Part shown: in pieces, positions 26,982 through 37,227 of the stretch
Position numbering within the stretch: position 1 is the first letter of the stretch
How the letters are laid out: the number at the start of each line of letters is the position of its first letter
NCBI GenBank assembly: GCA_013396655.1
Contig: WBMV01008396.1
Span: 186,001-250,000, forward strand
Direction of reading: 5' to 3'
From: Campylorhamphus procurvoides
Lineage: Eukaryota > Chordata > Aves > Passeriformes > Dendrocolaptidae
DNA: 64,000 bases
Made by a program: the position numbers and the translations under genes
The notes under the pieces: model-generated
The model's database searches: none
The model's input: the letters and a program-made list of their open reading frames with translations, nothing else
What the model was told of the DNA's origin: nothing

Positions 26982-28208
26982 TGGTTATCCTTTTCCTTAT
27001 TTTTTTTAATTAATGTTTTGTTCTAAATTTAAAAGAGTGGGTCTATTTTTATTTTTTTGTATAACTTTCTTGAGGGAAGAAGGCCTTTTCCTCTTGGCCA
27101 ACACAGACATCTTAGGTCTCCTCTGAACTAAGACAGTATGTTAAGATGAACAGACTTTAATCAATTAGATTTGAAAAATAACAGATGATTTTGCTGTGAT
27201 TTCTTCTGAGTTAGATGATTTCTTATAGTTTTTATTAAAAATGTTAGGAGAACTACTATGGACTGAAAGTCATGTTAATTTTAAACTATGTCAAATTATT
27301 TTTATTTTGTTTTACTGAAATTAAATTAGAAAGAATTTGTGAATGAAAAATAAAATAACTCATATTGTGTAAGACAAAATACAGTCCTTATAGGCCCAGG
27401 TTTAAGCCTCTATACTTTAAGAAGCAACAAAGACTGTTAGAGCAAGAGGTAAATAGGCCCTTTTAGACATGATTTTCTTCTGTAGGAATGAGTCAGATAC
27501 CCAAAATATCCCACTTTAATATGCATAGATATATTAGAAAATGAATCTCTGAGACACATAAGTTGTCCTCCAACTTCCTACCTGTGTGCATCACAGTGAT
27601 ACTCTCTATTAGAAACATATTCACATCATTAGTTCCACTCTACAGAGTGGGAACAAAAGTCATAACATTAAATTGATAGTTTAAAATCTGAGGGGGTCTG
27701 CAGTGGAAAACAAAATTTAATCCAAATTTCCAACACAATGGCTTAGTATAGCAACCACTGGACGTTCTTTCCTCTCTAGAAGTTTTTGCCTTACAGTTTC
27801 AGTAAATTTCTCTTGTCTGAATTACTACACATTTGAAGTCTTCCAGGTTGTCTTTCCAAGTGCAGATTTAATAAGGAATGAAAGAGAGAAGGAAATGCAT
27901 AGGGATAAAGGGCCTTCAGAGACACTTTCAGAAAGCGTGATAGCATATCTGTTGCAGTTCTGCAGTAGCTGCAATCTACTTCACCGCCTCACTTGTCTTA
28001 ATGTTACATGCACATGTCTTTTCCAAACTCTCAAGCTTATCACAGCTTCTTCTTTCAGAATCTGCAGCTATTCAGAATCCAAATTTATCCTAAAAGGTTC
28101 TGTGCTGACTTTGCTTTCTCATAGCATAATGACTAGAGTTTTTTTTTTTTCCATGCATCTGGGACTGTGTGTGATATTGTAAAGAAAAAAGAAAGATCTA
28201 AGAGCAAG
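26982..28208. other. Unique AT-rich sequence, no gene seen
   Basis: No recognisable gene or repeat; a short T run lies at 28139-28151. Confidence 0.55.
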
Positions 28209-28276
28209 GCAGGGTCTCACCAGAGCAGAAGGGCAGAATCAATTTCCTTGACCTGCTGGCCATGCTTCTTTTGATC
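28209..28276 (-). mobile_element. CR1 LINE scrap, ORF2 C-terminal region
   Basis: The plus strand reads CAGGGTCTCACCAGAGCAGAAGGGCAGAATC, then CTTGACCTGCTGGCCATGCTTCTTTTGAT. This is the reverse complement of the CR1 ORF2 segment encoding the conserved KRSVA..REVILPLYSAL-like region. A copy of the same segment lies at 34972-35195. About 68 bp are preserved, truncated on both sides, so it is a non-functional relic. Confidence 0.82.
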
Positions 28277-30929
28277 ATATGTTATTAAAACAATATTTAT
28301 GCATTCTTTGCAAGAGATATCTAACAGACACTTAGTGGAATGTTTTTTACCCGTTGCAATGATGAAAGTGCAGACAAGAAGATCTGAAGATCTGCCCTTT
28401 ATATTGGAAAAAAAAATCTGGTGCTATATTTGAATGTTTATGTACTGTTTTTAACTTTTTGGGACTGTGTTCTTCCTTCTGCTGCTTCTGGTAGGAAAAT
28501 GAATCTTTATGCCTGTTACAAATGCATGGCACTGTATTCCAAAGGACAAACCAACATTAGGCTTGCATGCTGTATTTGCAAGGGAAAGGTTAAGTATGTT
28601 TAAAGAGATACTGTCTATTAATCTGAAGTGAATTACTGTAGAGATGCTGGATTTCTGCCCAGAGATAAAAAGCAGCTAAGCTACCTCTTCAGCTACACTG
28701 ATTAATTATGTGTAAGTCTTACTACTAATTGTGTGGGTTTGTTCATTTGGTAAAAGTGGGAAGTTACAGACAATTTATTCATTTTGCAGTAAGTAAATAC
28801 ATAAATATTTAATCCTAAATCTCATGGGTGAACACTATCTCTCAGAAGACAGAAAAGCTGTGTCAAAACTAGAGCTATGGATTCTGGCCATCAGCTGTCA
28901 TGAGTGTATTACACCTAACAAACCACTCAAGCTTTTGTCATTTTCTTTCAATTAGAAATAATGGAGAAAGATCATAATTTACATTGCAGTTACATAGTCA
29001 GCAAGGTCATAGCACATCCTCCTTGAGCAGACTGTAGAGGGATTGTTGAATTTCAGTGACGAAACAACAAAGTTGTGCAGTTTGCTTTACAGTTCTAATA
29101 CAAAAAAAAAAAAAAAACAACCAAGAAGTTTGTTAGGGCTTGATTTAGAGTTTTGATCAAGCTTTAGTACACAAAGTAATCTTTGGGAACAATCCCTGAC
29201 CTCGTATTCAAGACTGCTATTTAAGTCAGAGAGCTATCTACAAATAAAAGAGGACTTCAGAACTTACTTACTTTGAAAAGCATGAATGTTTAGACACTTA
29301 CAGCTATTTTGCCACAGAGCAGGTACTTTGGTAGCATACATTCTAGAATTGTGATACAGTAGAATGCACATAAGAAGGCAACATTCACATGCTTTCACGT
29401 CGTCACAAATGTCTAGCATCACCAGAATACTTACAGTTATCTTCTTCATTAGTTCCTCACCTATTTTTTCCCTTGTTCAGTTGTACAACATATGGGAGGG
29501 GGTTATATTTATTCTTGATTACATAATCACTATAATTAGTGCCTCACCTCATCAGCCAAGAGGTTATACAAATAACCTCCAATTTGCTAGGCACAAAATA
29601 GATGATCTCAGAATCGTTCTCTATTCAAATGCTATCGTTATCATATTTCATTATGAATTTATCTCCTGCTTATTTTAAATCCTGAGCTGGTTCGAGTCCT
29701 GGTGTTCAGGAACAAGTAGTATTTGCTCTGAAGAGCTGTTCTATACCATAACCCTATCTATTAGCCAGTCATTCACGACAGTAGGATCACTAGTTTGGTT
29801 AGTGCTGAAGGCTGTATATATACATGGTACATCGTTCCACTGTTTTACCTAGGACGAGGCTTATCCTGTCCCCACCTATCAACAGTCCTCACCATGTACC
29901 TGATTCGAAGCTGTCTAGAGGACTAAACACATTTTAACTGGGTAGAAGTACATTTGTCCACCTGAAGCAGACATTCTGGTTGAGCTTCCTCTGCAAGGCA
30001 TTTTCTTTGCAATCTCAGAAGTAATTCTGGAAATTATCCAGTTTGTAGTAAGCAAAATAGTTGAGAGATTTCCTTCAAAACAATGCTACTGAACAAAACC
30101 GCAGATGTAAATACAGCCACTAGTTTCCAGATCATGTCACAACACTTTCAGTATTAATTATAAAAGTATTAAACTTCTTAGCTATAAATTGTGGAATAAG
30201 GGAGCCATAACTCTGGCATACCATATGTGTTCCAAAAATTTTCAGCAACTGAGACAAACATAGACTTTATGTTAAAAATGTTGAAGGAAACTGGTGGAAA
30301 CTGGCTCTGTTATAGCATGGCTTTCCAAGTCTGCAAAGTTTTTAAATCCCTCATTTCTGCCAACAATAACATTGCTTTCATCATCACATTGTAGCTGTGG
30401 TAAAATTTAATTATTGAACAACTGGATAGAAACACTGTCTCCATGGGGGAAAAAAATAAAGTCCAGGAAAAAAATTAAATTTTTAATCAATCAGGGACAA
30501 ATAACTACTCAGTATTCTGTCCACACCAAGCAGCAACAAACAACATATGTTCACAAGAAATATTGTTGTGAACCATTAGTCACAAAATGGTTCACACATG
30601 AGATATATTAATACTCAAAGATGAGATGGATTCTCAAATCAGATAATTAGTAACACCACCTACAGTGGTGAAAGTTCAGGAAAGTTCCAGAGAAGTGGAG
30701 AAACTGAGCAAGAGGAATCCTTACAAAGAATTCAGAAGACAGTGTCATGATGTAAAAGATACATTAAAAAGTGCAATTTCTGCCTTTTCTCACTAGAGGG
30801 AGGTAAGTCTTAATACTCCCAGCTAGAGTATTCTGCAAGTGCACTGGTTTCAGAAAATGTATGAAATGTTTATCGATACTTGGTTATGTGTTTTGCCATG
30901 TTTTCAGGACTACTTCTGCACTAATACTT
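28277..30929. other. Unique AT-rich sequence, no gene seen
   Basis: No gene is recognised. A 16-base A run lies near 29102-29117. A GGTTCGAGTCC string at 29689-29699 matches a Pol III B box but has no A box upstream. Frames of up to 104 codons (29364-29678) show no domain. Confidence 0.55.
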
Positions 30930-31890
30930 TATACAGACAGCAAAAGGCCGTAATCTGTGACACAGGGTCTTGTCAGAGGCCTGTCAGTAGTGGTATCCCC
31001 CAAGGTTCAGTAGTGGACCTAGAATTGTTTCACTTACTGCATGAGTTGCCTGAAGGGGCAGAGGTCTCCTCAGCGAGATTGATGATGGCACAAAGCTGAA
31101 GGGAGCTTTTCAGAGCTGAAGGGCTGCACAGCACAGTACCCCAAAGTGCTGTGCAGCCCTTCAGGAGGACCTCAGCAGATTGGAGAGATGGGCAGAGAAA
31201 TTCAACAAAGGAAAATGCAGTGTCTAGCACCTGAGGAAGAATAACATGTCATGAGTACAGAATGGGGGCTGGCCAGTTGGAAAGCAGCCCTGCAGAGAAG
31301 GACTTGGGGGAACTGGTGGACAGCAGTCTGTCTGTGACCCAGCAGCATGTCCTTATGATCAAGAAGGCTGATGGTATTCTGGGGTGCATGAGAAGGAGCA
31401 CTGCCAGCAGATCAAGGAATGTGTCCTGTCCTCTCTAATAGTTTCTCGTGAGGCTGCATGTGGAGTGCTGTGTCCAGTTCTGGGCTCCTCAGTACAAGAG
31501 ACAGTTCTTGGGGCAGGTTGTTGGAGCATAAGGCTAAAACGATGATTAGGGGATGGGAACACTGCTCTTATGAGAAAAGGCTGAGGAAGCTGGGTTTGTT
31601 CAGCCTTGAGAAGACATAACTGAGAGGGGATCTTACCAATGTATGTACGTATCTGAAGGAATGGTGTCAAAAGGATGGAGCCAGGTTCTTCTCAGTGGTG
31701 CCAAGCAATAAGAAACAATGGCAGAAACTGATGCCCAGGAAGTTCCACCAGAACATGAGGAAGAACTTCTTTACCGTGCAAGTGACAACACACTGGAACA
31801 GATTGCACAGAGAGCTTGCACAAAGTGCTCTAGGATGATCCTGCCTGAGAAAGAAGGTTGGACCAGATGACCCAACGTGGTCCCTTTGAA
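30930..31890 (+). mobile_element. CR1 LINE 3' part, about 1 kb, broken ORF2 and 3' UTR
   Basis: A plus-strand CR1 copy. It starts in the RT domain: 30960-31020 encodes a stretch with SSGIPQGSV, matching the conserved PQGSVLGP block. The catalytic region near 31068 reads as IDDGTKL in one frame, so both aspartates are kept but the frame shifts. A 49-bp inverted duplication (31116-31164) disrupts the next part. Homology continues through the EKDLG, QQHV and PHVECCVQF-like segments (to about 31490), the LRKLGLFSLEK-like segment, and the 3' region, ending in the AGGTTGGACCAGATGACCC block (31855-31890). Several stops and frameshifts make it non-functional. Flanking sequence shows no clear target duplication, as usual for CR1. 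Confidence 0.9.
31116..31164. repeat. Perfect inverted repeat, 19-bp arms, 11-base loop, inside CR1
   Basis: The arm at 31116-31134 (CTGAAGGGCTGCACAGCAC) is the exact reverse complement of 31146-31164, around AGTACCCCAAA. In CR1 only one of the two arms corresponds to normal element sequence. The other looks like an inverted copy made by template switching during replication or reverse transcription. Confidence 0.92.
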
Positions 31891-33375
31891 AAAATATTAT
31901 TTTCTTTTTTTTGCAGAACCAATAATCTGGGAGCCAAACTGAGGAAAAAGCAAAAGAGTTTAAGTTTGTTTAAGTTGAGCACTGAAGTATGCTATGATTC
32001 GCACCAAGACTAAATGAGCCCTTATGCAATAGCAGCCTCCTTCCCCTTATAGACTCAATTTGCTTATGATATCGCTACACTGTCATCCACAAGGTCATTG
32101 GCAACTATGGTTTTCTCATGGGGGAATGGAAGAACCTGTGATTGTGCTTCCTTTAAAAAGCACTCAGCTACAAATATCAGTAAGTACTACAAGTTAAAAA
32201 AAAAAAACAAGAGAGAAGTGGTTTTTTTATGCAGTAAGTCACTCACCTTGAATTTTTCTGCATATTCCCACTAGCATTCTGCTGGGAAGAGAGAAAATAG
32301 AGGCATCTTTGCAAATAATTAAATATCATTAATTAATTATGAGGAAGGTATGGTAACATACCTCGAGAGTGCAAGTGCATTGCTAATTTTGGTTTCCTCT
32401 TTTGGTTGTTTGGGGGGGGTTGGGGGTTTTGGGGGGTCTGCAGGGATCTGAGGGGATCCCCCTGACCCCCCCGTTCCCCCCCAGCTCTNAGGAGGTATTA
32501 ATTTTTATTTTTATACTTTGTGCTCAAGCCTGGATTCACTTATAATTTTATTTGAATCAGTGGAATATGATTAAATGCCTCAGAAAATCCAGACTTTCTG
32601 ACCTCTTTGAAGAAAAAGTCACAATATTTATGTGCAGAAGATAGTGGTATTCACTAATACAAACAAACTTTTGCCCCTTCCTGTAGGGAGCCTATAAGGG
32701 GAATTCCCACACCATGCCAGGTATATTTTTGATTACTCTATTCACACTGTCCTTACCAAGATTTTAATTGACTTTAATATCTAATCTCTGGCAAGAGGAA
32801 AGAACAAGAGTAATTTACTTTGTCCGCACAAATAGGTATAATTACAGGTTCTAAAGCTTCATACCCCTAACGCTTGGATTCCCAAAGTGATACAGCAAGC
32901 CTTTGTGTCTGCATTTGTGAATCAATTTCTTTTTTACAAGGTTTCAGGTGGTATACCTAATCCACCCTCCTGGGAAAAAAACATTGAATAATATGGTAGC
33001 TTGAAAAAATGTGAGGAAAGAAAACAACTTGTGGAGTAGCACACATAAATAAAGATTTTTCTTAATAGCCTAGCTATATCAATTAAAAACTATGCAGATT
33101 GCACTGAAGTTTATTTTAAAGGAACCCTGAATCTAAGTAGTATTCATATTTAGCAGCTGGAGAATAGAGCATGACAAAGATGTGAATTCTGGCTTGCTGT
33201 GTTTTTTTGCTACAAGAACTTGGTTGATTTGGCAATCTGATAACAGAAGAGTATACAGAAGAAAGCCTGAAGCCAAATCATAGTAAGAAGTAGCTATGAG
33301 ATAAATTACATTTCCTTTTGCTCTGTCTTCAGAGTGAGCAAACCTAAATGTAGTGGCTTCACTGACCACGTCTGG
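31891..33375. other. Mostly unique sequence with one GC-rich anomaly
   Basis: No gene recognised. The block at 32411-32489 is listed separately. The rest is AT-rich, with a TTAATTAATTATGA-type patch at 32326-32342. Confidence 0.5.
32411..32489. repeat. G-run/C-run block with quadruplex potential, ending at an N
   Basis: The plus strand has runs of 8, 5, 6, 3 and 4 G with loops of 2, 4, 6 and 6 bases, so it fits an intramolecular G-quadruplex motif. This is followed by runs of 5, 7 and 7 C ending in CAG-CTCT and an undetermined base at 32489. The surroundings are AT-rich. The C-rich tract ending in CAG resembles the 3' end of a short GC-rich intron. The block may be genuine, or a misjoined piece from elsewhere. 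Confidence 0.8.
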
Positions 33376-33590
33376 ACTCTGGATGCAGTGGTTTCTAAAG
33401 GTGGAAATTTTTCTAATGCAGTAGCTTAGTTGAAGTGATACTAGAATGGTAAAATCTAGGCTAAGATCAAACAGGCAAGGCATTAAAAAGAGTACTTTTT
33501 TCCTTCCCACTAACAGAAGCATGAATAGGATGGCAACAACATAAAGAGTCACTCCCAGTCAAACTTGAAAAGCAAAATAAAAAGGAGAAG
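33376..33590 (-). repeat. Left copy of an unclassified inverted repeat pair
   Basis: The reverse complement of this interval aligns with 34442-34675. The best core is 33411-33446 against 34615-34650, with about 31 of 36 positions identical. Similarity also covers the GTTGTTGCC / TTACTG area, the CTCTTTTT area, the CTGTTTG area and the GCATCCAGAGT / TATCCAGAGT end. A 139-codon frame on the minus strand (33133-33552) crosses it and shares residues such as LVSLQLS with a frame in the other copy, which follows from the DNA similarity. I do not recognise the family. Confidence 0.7.
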
Positions 33591-34441
33591 CTTTTAAGAA
33601 ACAGACCTTCAACTGAACATCACACAGGGTCCCAAACAAATAATATATTCTTTCAATTATTAGAGTGAAAGATTGAAGATTAATTAGTATACAGATTAAA
33701 TTTTAATGTGAATTTTAGATTACTTTCTAAAAAAACATTATTTTCATTGTCATTCCTTTTAAAAATTTTTGTCTACTTTGTAAATATGATTGTCTCTGCC
33801 TTGTGGTATTGATAACCTACTTTTCAAAGAAGAAAGTTACTGAAAAAAAATAAAAACATCTCCTCAAAATATCCAAATCTTTTTTAAGCGTATGTATTTA
33901 CAGAGCAAAAACTGAAGTCCAAAATGTCATTGTTTAAAATGTCCTGTTAAGAAAAATGCAGATTACATTAACACAAATTTTACCTTTGTTAGAGGTCCAG
34001 TTTTTCCACTAATACCCAACATGTGAAGAATATCTGCAGTCTTAAAGCTAGACTTCAAAAATTTGGTTACATGTCCACATATATTATTGGTGTCTATGAG
34101 CTTGTGAAAAATGTGGTCAGTACTTTCTGTGTCTTTCATTGCCTAATTACCAAGAAAAACCTGGTCAATTACTGCCTCACTATTTTTAATGTGAATGCCC
34201 TTTCTGTGTTTGTATTAATCCTCCCAATGCTACATGACAAAAAAAAAAAAAAAGAAAAAATATTATTGCTAATGTAGCAGCATATCTTCCAGTAACTCTT
34301 ATGAATTTCAAAGAGTCATATGCTTACAGATCTATCTAATTAGGCACTCAGAGACAATGCTAAAGCAAATCTCAGTGTGCAAGGAAACAAACATGAAGTG
34401 AAACATATTTACCTCTGTTCATCTATTTGTCTTGTTTTGCT
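33591..34441. other. Spacer between the inverted repeat copies
   Basis: About 850 bp of AT-rich sequence with an A run at 34239-34253; no gene or known repeat is seen. If the two copies are terminal inverted repeats, this would be the interior of the element, but no transposase-like frame is present. Confidence 0.5.
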
Positions 34442-34675
34442 CTTCTCCTTTTTCTATCCCTCTGACAAGCTGCTCTTTTTCATCTTGTCTTTCGTGCCTG
34501 ACTTGAAGTGCCTATTCCATGTTGTTACTGTACTAGCCACACTTCTGCTATTATTGACAAAACATACGCTCTTTTTGCTGTCTTGTCTGTTTGGTTGTAG
34601 CTTAACTTCTACCAGTCTAGTATCACTTCAATTAAGCTGCTACGTTAGAACTTCAGTAGCTGCTATATCCAGAGT
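34442..34675 (+). repeat. Right copy of an unclassified inverted repeat pair
   Basis: Similar to the reverse complement of 33376-33590, in the same order over its whole length with small indels. A 109-codon plus-strand frame (34377-34706) overlaps it. The encoded peptide is hydrophobic and low in complexity and has no recognisable domain, so it is not called as a gene. Confidence 0.7.
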
Positions 34676-34971
34676 AATAGTCAAAATACTGTGTATTTTG
34701 GTTTAAAACTTTTGCAACTTCTACCTCTCTTTTAGCAGTGTCTCAGCTGAGTAAAAAAATATAAAGGTTTAGTTTGGCTTCTAAATGTTCTCAAACTCCT
34801 TCTGTTTAGACAGTCTTGCAGAGTTCTTGTTTCATTCTTTGGGTTTGTTTTTTTCTTTTTTTTCTGTATCACTGTTGCTTTCGTATACAAGAAATTACAG
34901 TTGAGAAATTATTTCCTTTTACAGAATCTTTCACAACTTCAAGAATTCCCTGGTTTAAGATAAGGGATGCC

Positions 34972-35195
34972 AGGCCTGAATGCAGTACTCCAGATGGGTT
35001 CTCATGAGCACAGGGTAAAGGGGTAGAATCATCACCCTTGACCTGCTGGCCACACTTCTTTTTGTGAAGGTCAGGATACGGTTGGCTTTATGAGCTGCAA
35101 GTACACATTTCTGGCTCACGTCCAGTTTTGATTCAACCATATCCACAAGTATTTCGCTGCAGCACTACTCTCCATCCATTCTTCAATTTATTATT
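34972..35195 (-). mobile_element. CR1 LINE fragment, ORF2 C-terminal region
   Basis: Reverse-oriented CR1. The minus strand encodes a CR1-like series of motifs: LDVSQKCVLAAHKANRIL, then KRSVASRSRVMILPLYPVL and HLEYCIQAW. These match the conserved C-terminal part of CR1 ORF2. The nucleotide match continues past the frame to about 35195, at the segment equivalent to SSPAEKDLG. Both ends are truncated; the right end abuts an LTR fragment. Confidence 0.9.
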
Positions 35196-35214
35196 CATAG
35201 TTAAGAAAGGGTAA

Positions 35215-36078
35215 AAAATGCTTCACAGCAGCTGCAAAAGAGGAGACAGAAAATGTGAGAGAAACAGCCCTGCAGACGCTAGTATCAGTGGAGAAGGGGG
35301 GGAGTCAGAGAGGGGGGTGAGAGGGGAAGGAGAGGCTTCAGGCACTGAGCAGGGATTCTCCTTTGGCCTGTGGAGAAGACCATGGGTAACAGAGACATGG
35401 GTCACTATGCAGCCTGTGATGAACCATGCTGGAGCAGATATCTACCTTGCATCCCATGGAAAACCTCATGATGGAGCAGGCTGCCATCAAGACCTGTGGA
35501 CCCATGGACCCATGGAGTGAGCAGCCCTTGCACCAGTATGATTTTTGGAAAGACTATGGAGGACTAATGCTGGAGCAGTCTGTTCCTGAAGGACTGTGCA
35601 CATGAAAAGGGCTTGTGCTGGAGTAGTTCCTGAAGAACTGCAATATGTGGAAAGGACAAATATTGGAGAAGTTTCTGAAGTACTGTATTCCACAGAAAAG
35701 AGCCTACACTGGAGTAGGGGAACAGCATGAGCAGGAAGGAGCAACAAAGATGAAGGCTAATTATAACCCTCATTCCTTGTTTCTGGTGTACTGTTCAGTG
35801 GGGGTGAGGTCAAAGGGTTAGGAATGAAAAGAACCTGGGAAAAAGAGGAGGGTGGAGGGAAGTTTCTTTTAGTTTAGTTTTCATTTTTCACTTTTGTACT
35901 CTCTAACTGTCAATGATTTTTTTTTTTTGATGAAATTGAATCTGGTTTGCCCGTGACATTAATTGGTGTCTATCTCAATCCATGATCTTTTCTATCATAT
36001 TTTCTCCCCCATTCTTCTAAGAAGATGGATAGGTCAGCTTGACAAGCACTTGGAGACAGACAAGGTCAATCCACTACA
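35215..36078 (+). mobile_element. 5'-truncated endogenous retroviral LTR
   Basis: Plus-strand avian LTR of the long type with internal GGAGCAG...CCATGGA-like units (GGAGCAG at 35431, 35473 and 35572). The left end (AGCAGCTGCAAAAGAGGAGACAG at 35227) corresponds to the leader after the transcription start, so the U3 and 5' terminus are missing. Downstream come a T-rich segment (35870-35930), the TTTGCCCGTGACATTAATTG and CTCCCCCATTCTT segments typical of the 3' part of such LTRs, and the terminus GGTCAATCCACTACA ending at 36078. There are no retroviral genes. It joins CR1 debris on the left, so deletion or truncation probably removed its 5' part. No target duplication could be defined. Short open frames on both strands inside it are not genes. 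Confidence 0.8.
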
Positions 36079-37120
36079 GTCATCCAAACAAAGTTAGGTG
36101 GAACCTAATAATTTCACCACATGGATTAACCTTGACACTTTCTTCTCTTTTAAAACTCTTCTCCCCCCTTGGATTTTAGAGGAACTTCATGGATTTTATT
36201 ATTTTCATTGCATACCTAAAAGTTGGTACAAATTATTTTCATATTTTTGATAATTAAAATTCTGGACACCTGTTTGTTCTTTTTATTTCCAATTTGCACA
36301 TTACTTGCATTGGTTTAAATTGTGTTAATTCTCAAATATCCTTACATAAAATTCTGTCATTTAAGCAAATAAAAATGGGACATCTATAATTTCTGAAATG
36401 CAATTTGTGATTAGATTTAAATTTCAAAGAGTAAATTAGGTTGAGATACAGGTGATTCATAAAGTACAGGTAAATATTTTCATTTGATTATAAAAAGTAA
36501 TTATGTTGACAAGCAATATGGTTGAAAGTGAAAGTGAGGTTATGAAAAATTAATGTAATCATTGAACTACTTGATAACTCTTGAAAATATGGTAATAAAT
36601 CAAGGAGATCTCATTTTGAAGAGCAGAAAAAGCAAGGTTTGGACAAAAGTAAATGTTCTAAGAAAATCAAATACTGTTATGGAAAATAAAGTGCTGGCAT
36701 AATCAAATATAGGCTTTAGATATTTATTTCTGACAGACACAGTGCATAAAAATCCCATACTTATGGACCTGGAACATTTTACCAAACTAAAATTGCTTCA
36801 TGGTGATTAACTGGAAATATCCTTTGGCCTAAAAGGGACCATTAATGCTTCCTAAACACATATTCTGACATGAACCTGGGCTTTCCTAAGTGATCTAGTC
36901 AATCAAATTTTTCACTTACCTCTAGAAGTCATGTTTCCAGAGCTTAGTTTCAAAAAAAAATCTGGAAACTCAAAGTAGAAGCAGAGCCCAGCTCCTGCTT
37001 AATGTTCACGGATATATACAAGGAAGAGTTAAGAGAGGTTCAGCTCATGGTGGCAGGATTGTTCTCTACAATAATGCACTTTCATTGGGTGTCTTCTCTT
37101 TGTTGATTCGTTGAAACATT
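36079..37120. other. Unique AT-rich sequence, no gene seen
   Basis: No recognisable gene or repeat. Confidence 0.55.
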
Positions 37121-37190
37121 GAATCATTAAATCATAGAATCCTAGAATCATAGAAGGGTTTGGGTTGGAAGGGACCTTAAACCCTCCTTG
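37121..37190 (-). mobile_element. CR1 LINE 3' end fragment
   Basis: The plus strand carries three copies of a GAATCAT / TCATAGAATC unit, followed by GGTTTGGGTTGGAAGGGACCTTAAA. This is the reverse complement of the CR1 3' end with its octamer tail. Similarity fails after ACCTTAAA, where the usual CATC-AGTTCC block is replaced by GC-rich sequence. Very short copy with no coding part. Confidence 0.88.
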
Positions 37191-37227
37191 ACACGGACAG
37201 GGGATCTGGGGATCCGGGGGACCGGAA
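37191..37227. repeat. GC-rich segment abutting the CR1 end
   Basis: The segment contains CAGGGGATCTGGGGATCC followed by GGGGGACCGG. The first part nearly repeats CAGGGATCTGAGGGGATCC at 32441-32459. It is out of character for the AT-rich neighbourhood. Confidence 0.6.

Noticed and set aside
29689..29699. Exact Pol III B-box match GGTTCGAGTCC
   Set aside because: No A box or tRNA-like folding at the required distance upstream; probably chance or a highly decayed SINE.
33133..33552. 139-codon minus-strand open frame
   Set aside because: It overlaps the unclassified inverted repeat, is hydrophobic without a recognisable domain, and its likeness to the frame at 34377-34706 follows from the DNA repeat. 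No evidence of an exon.
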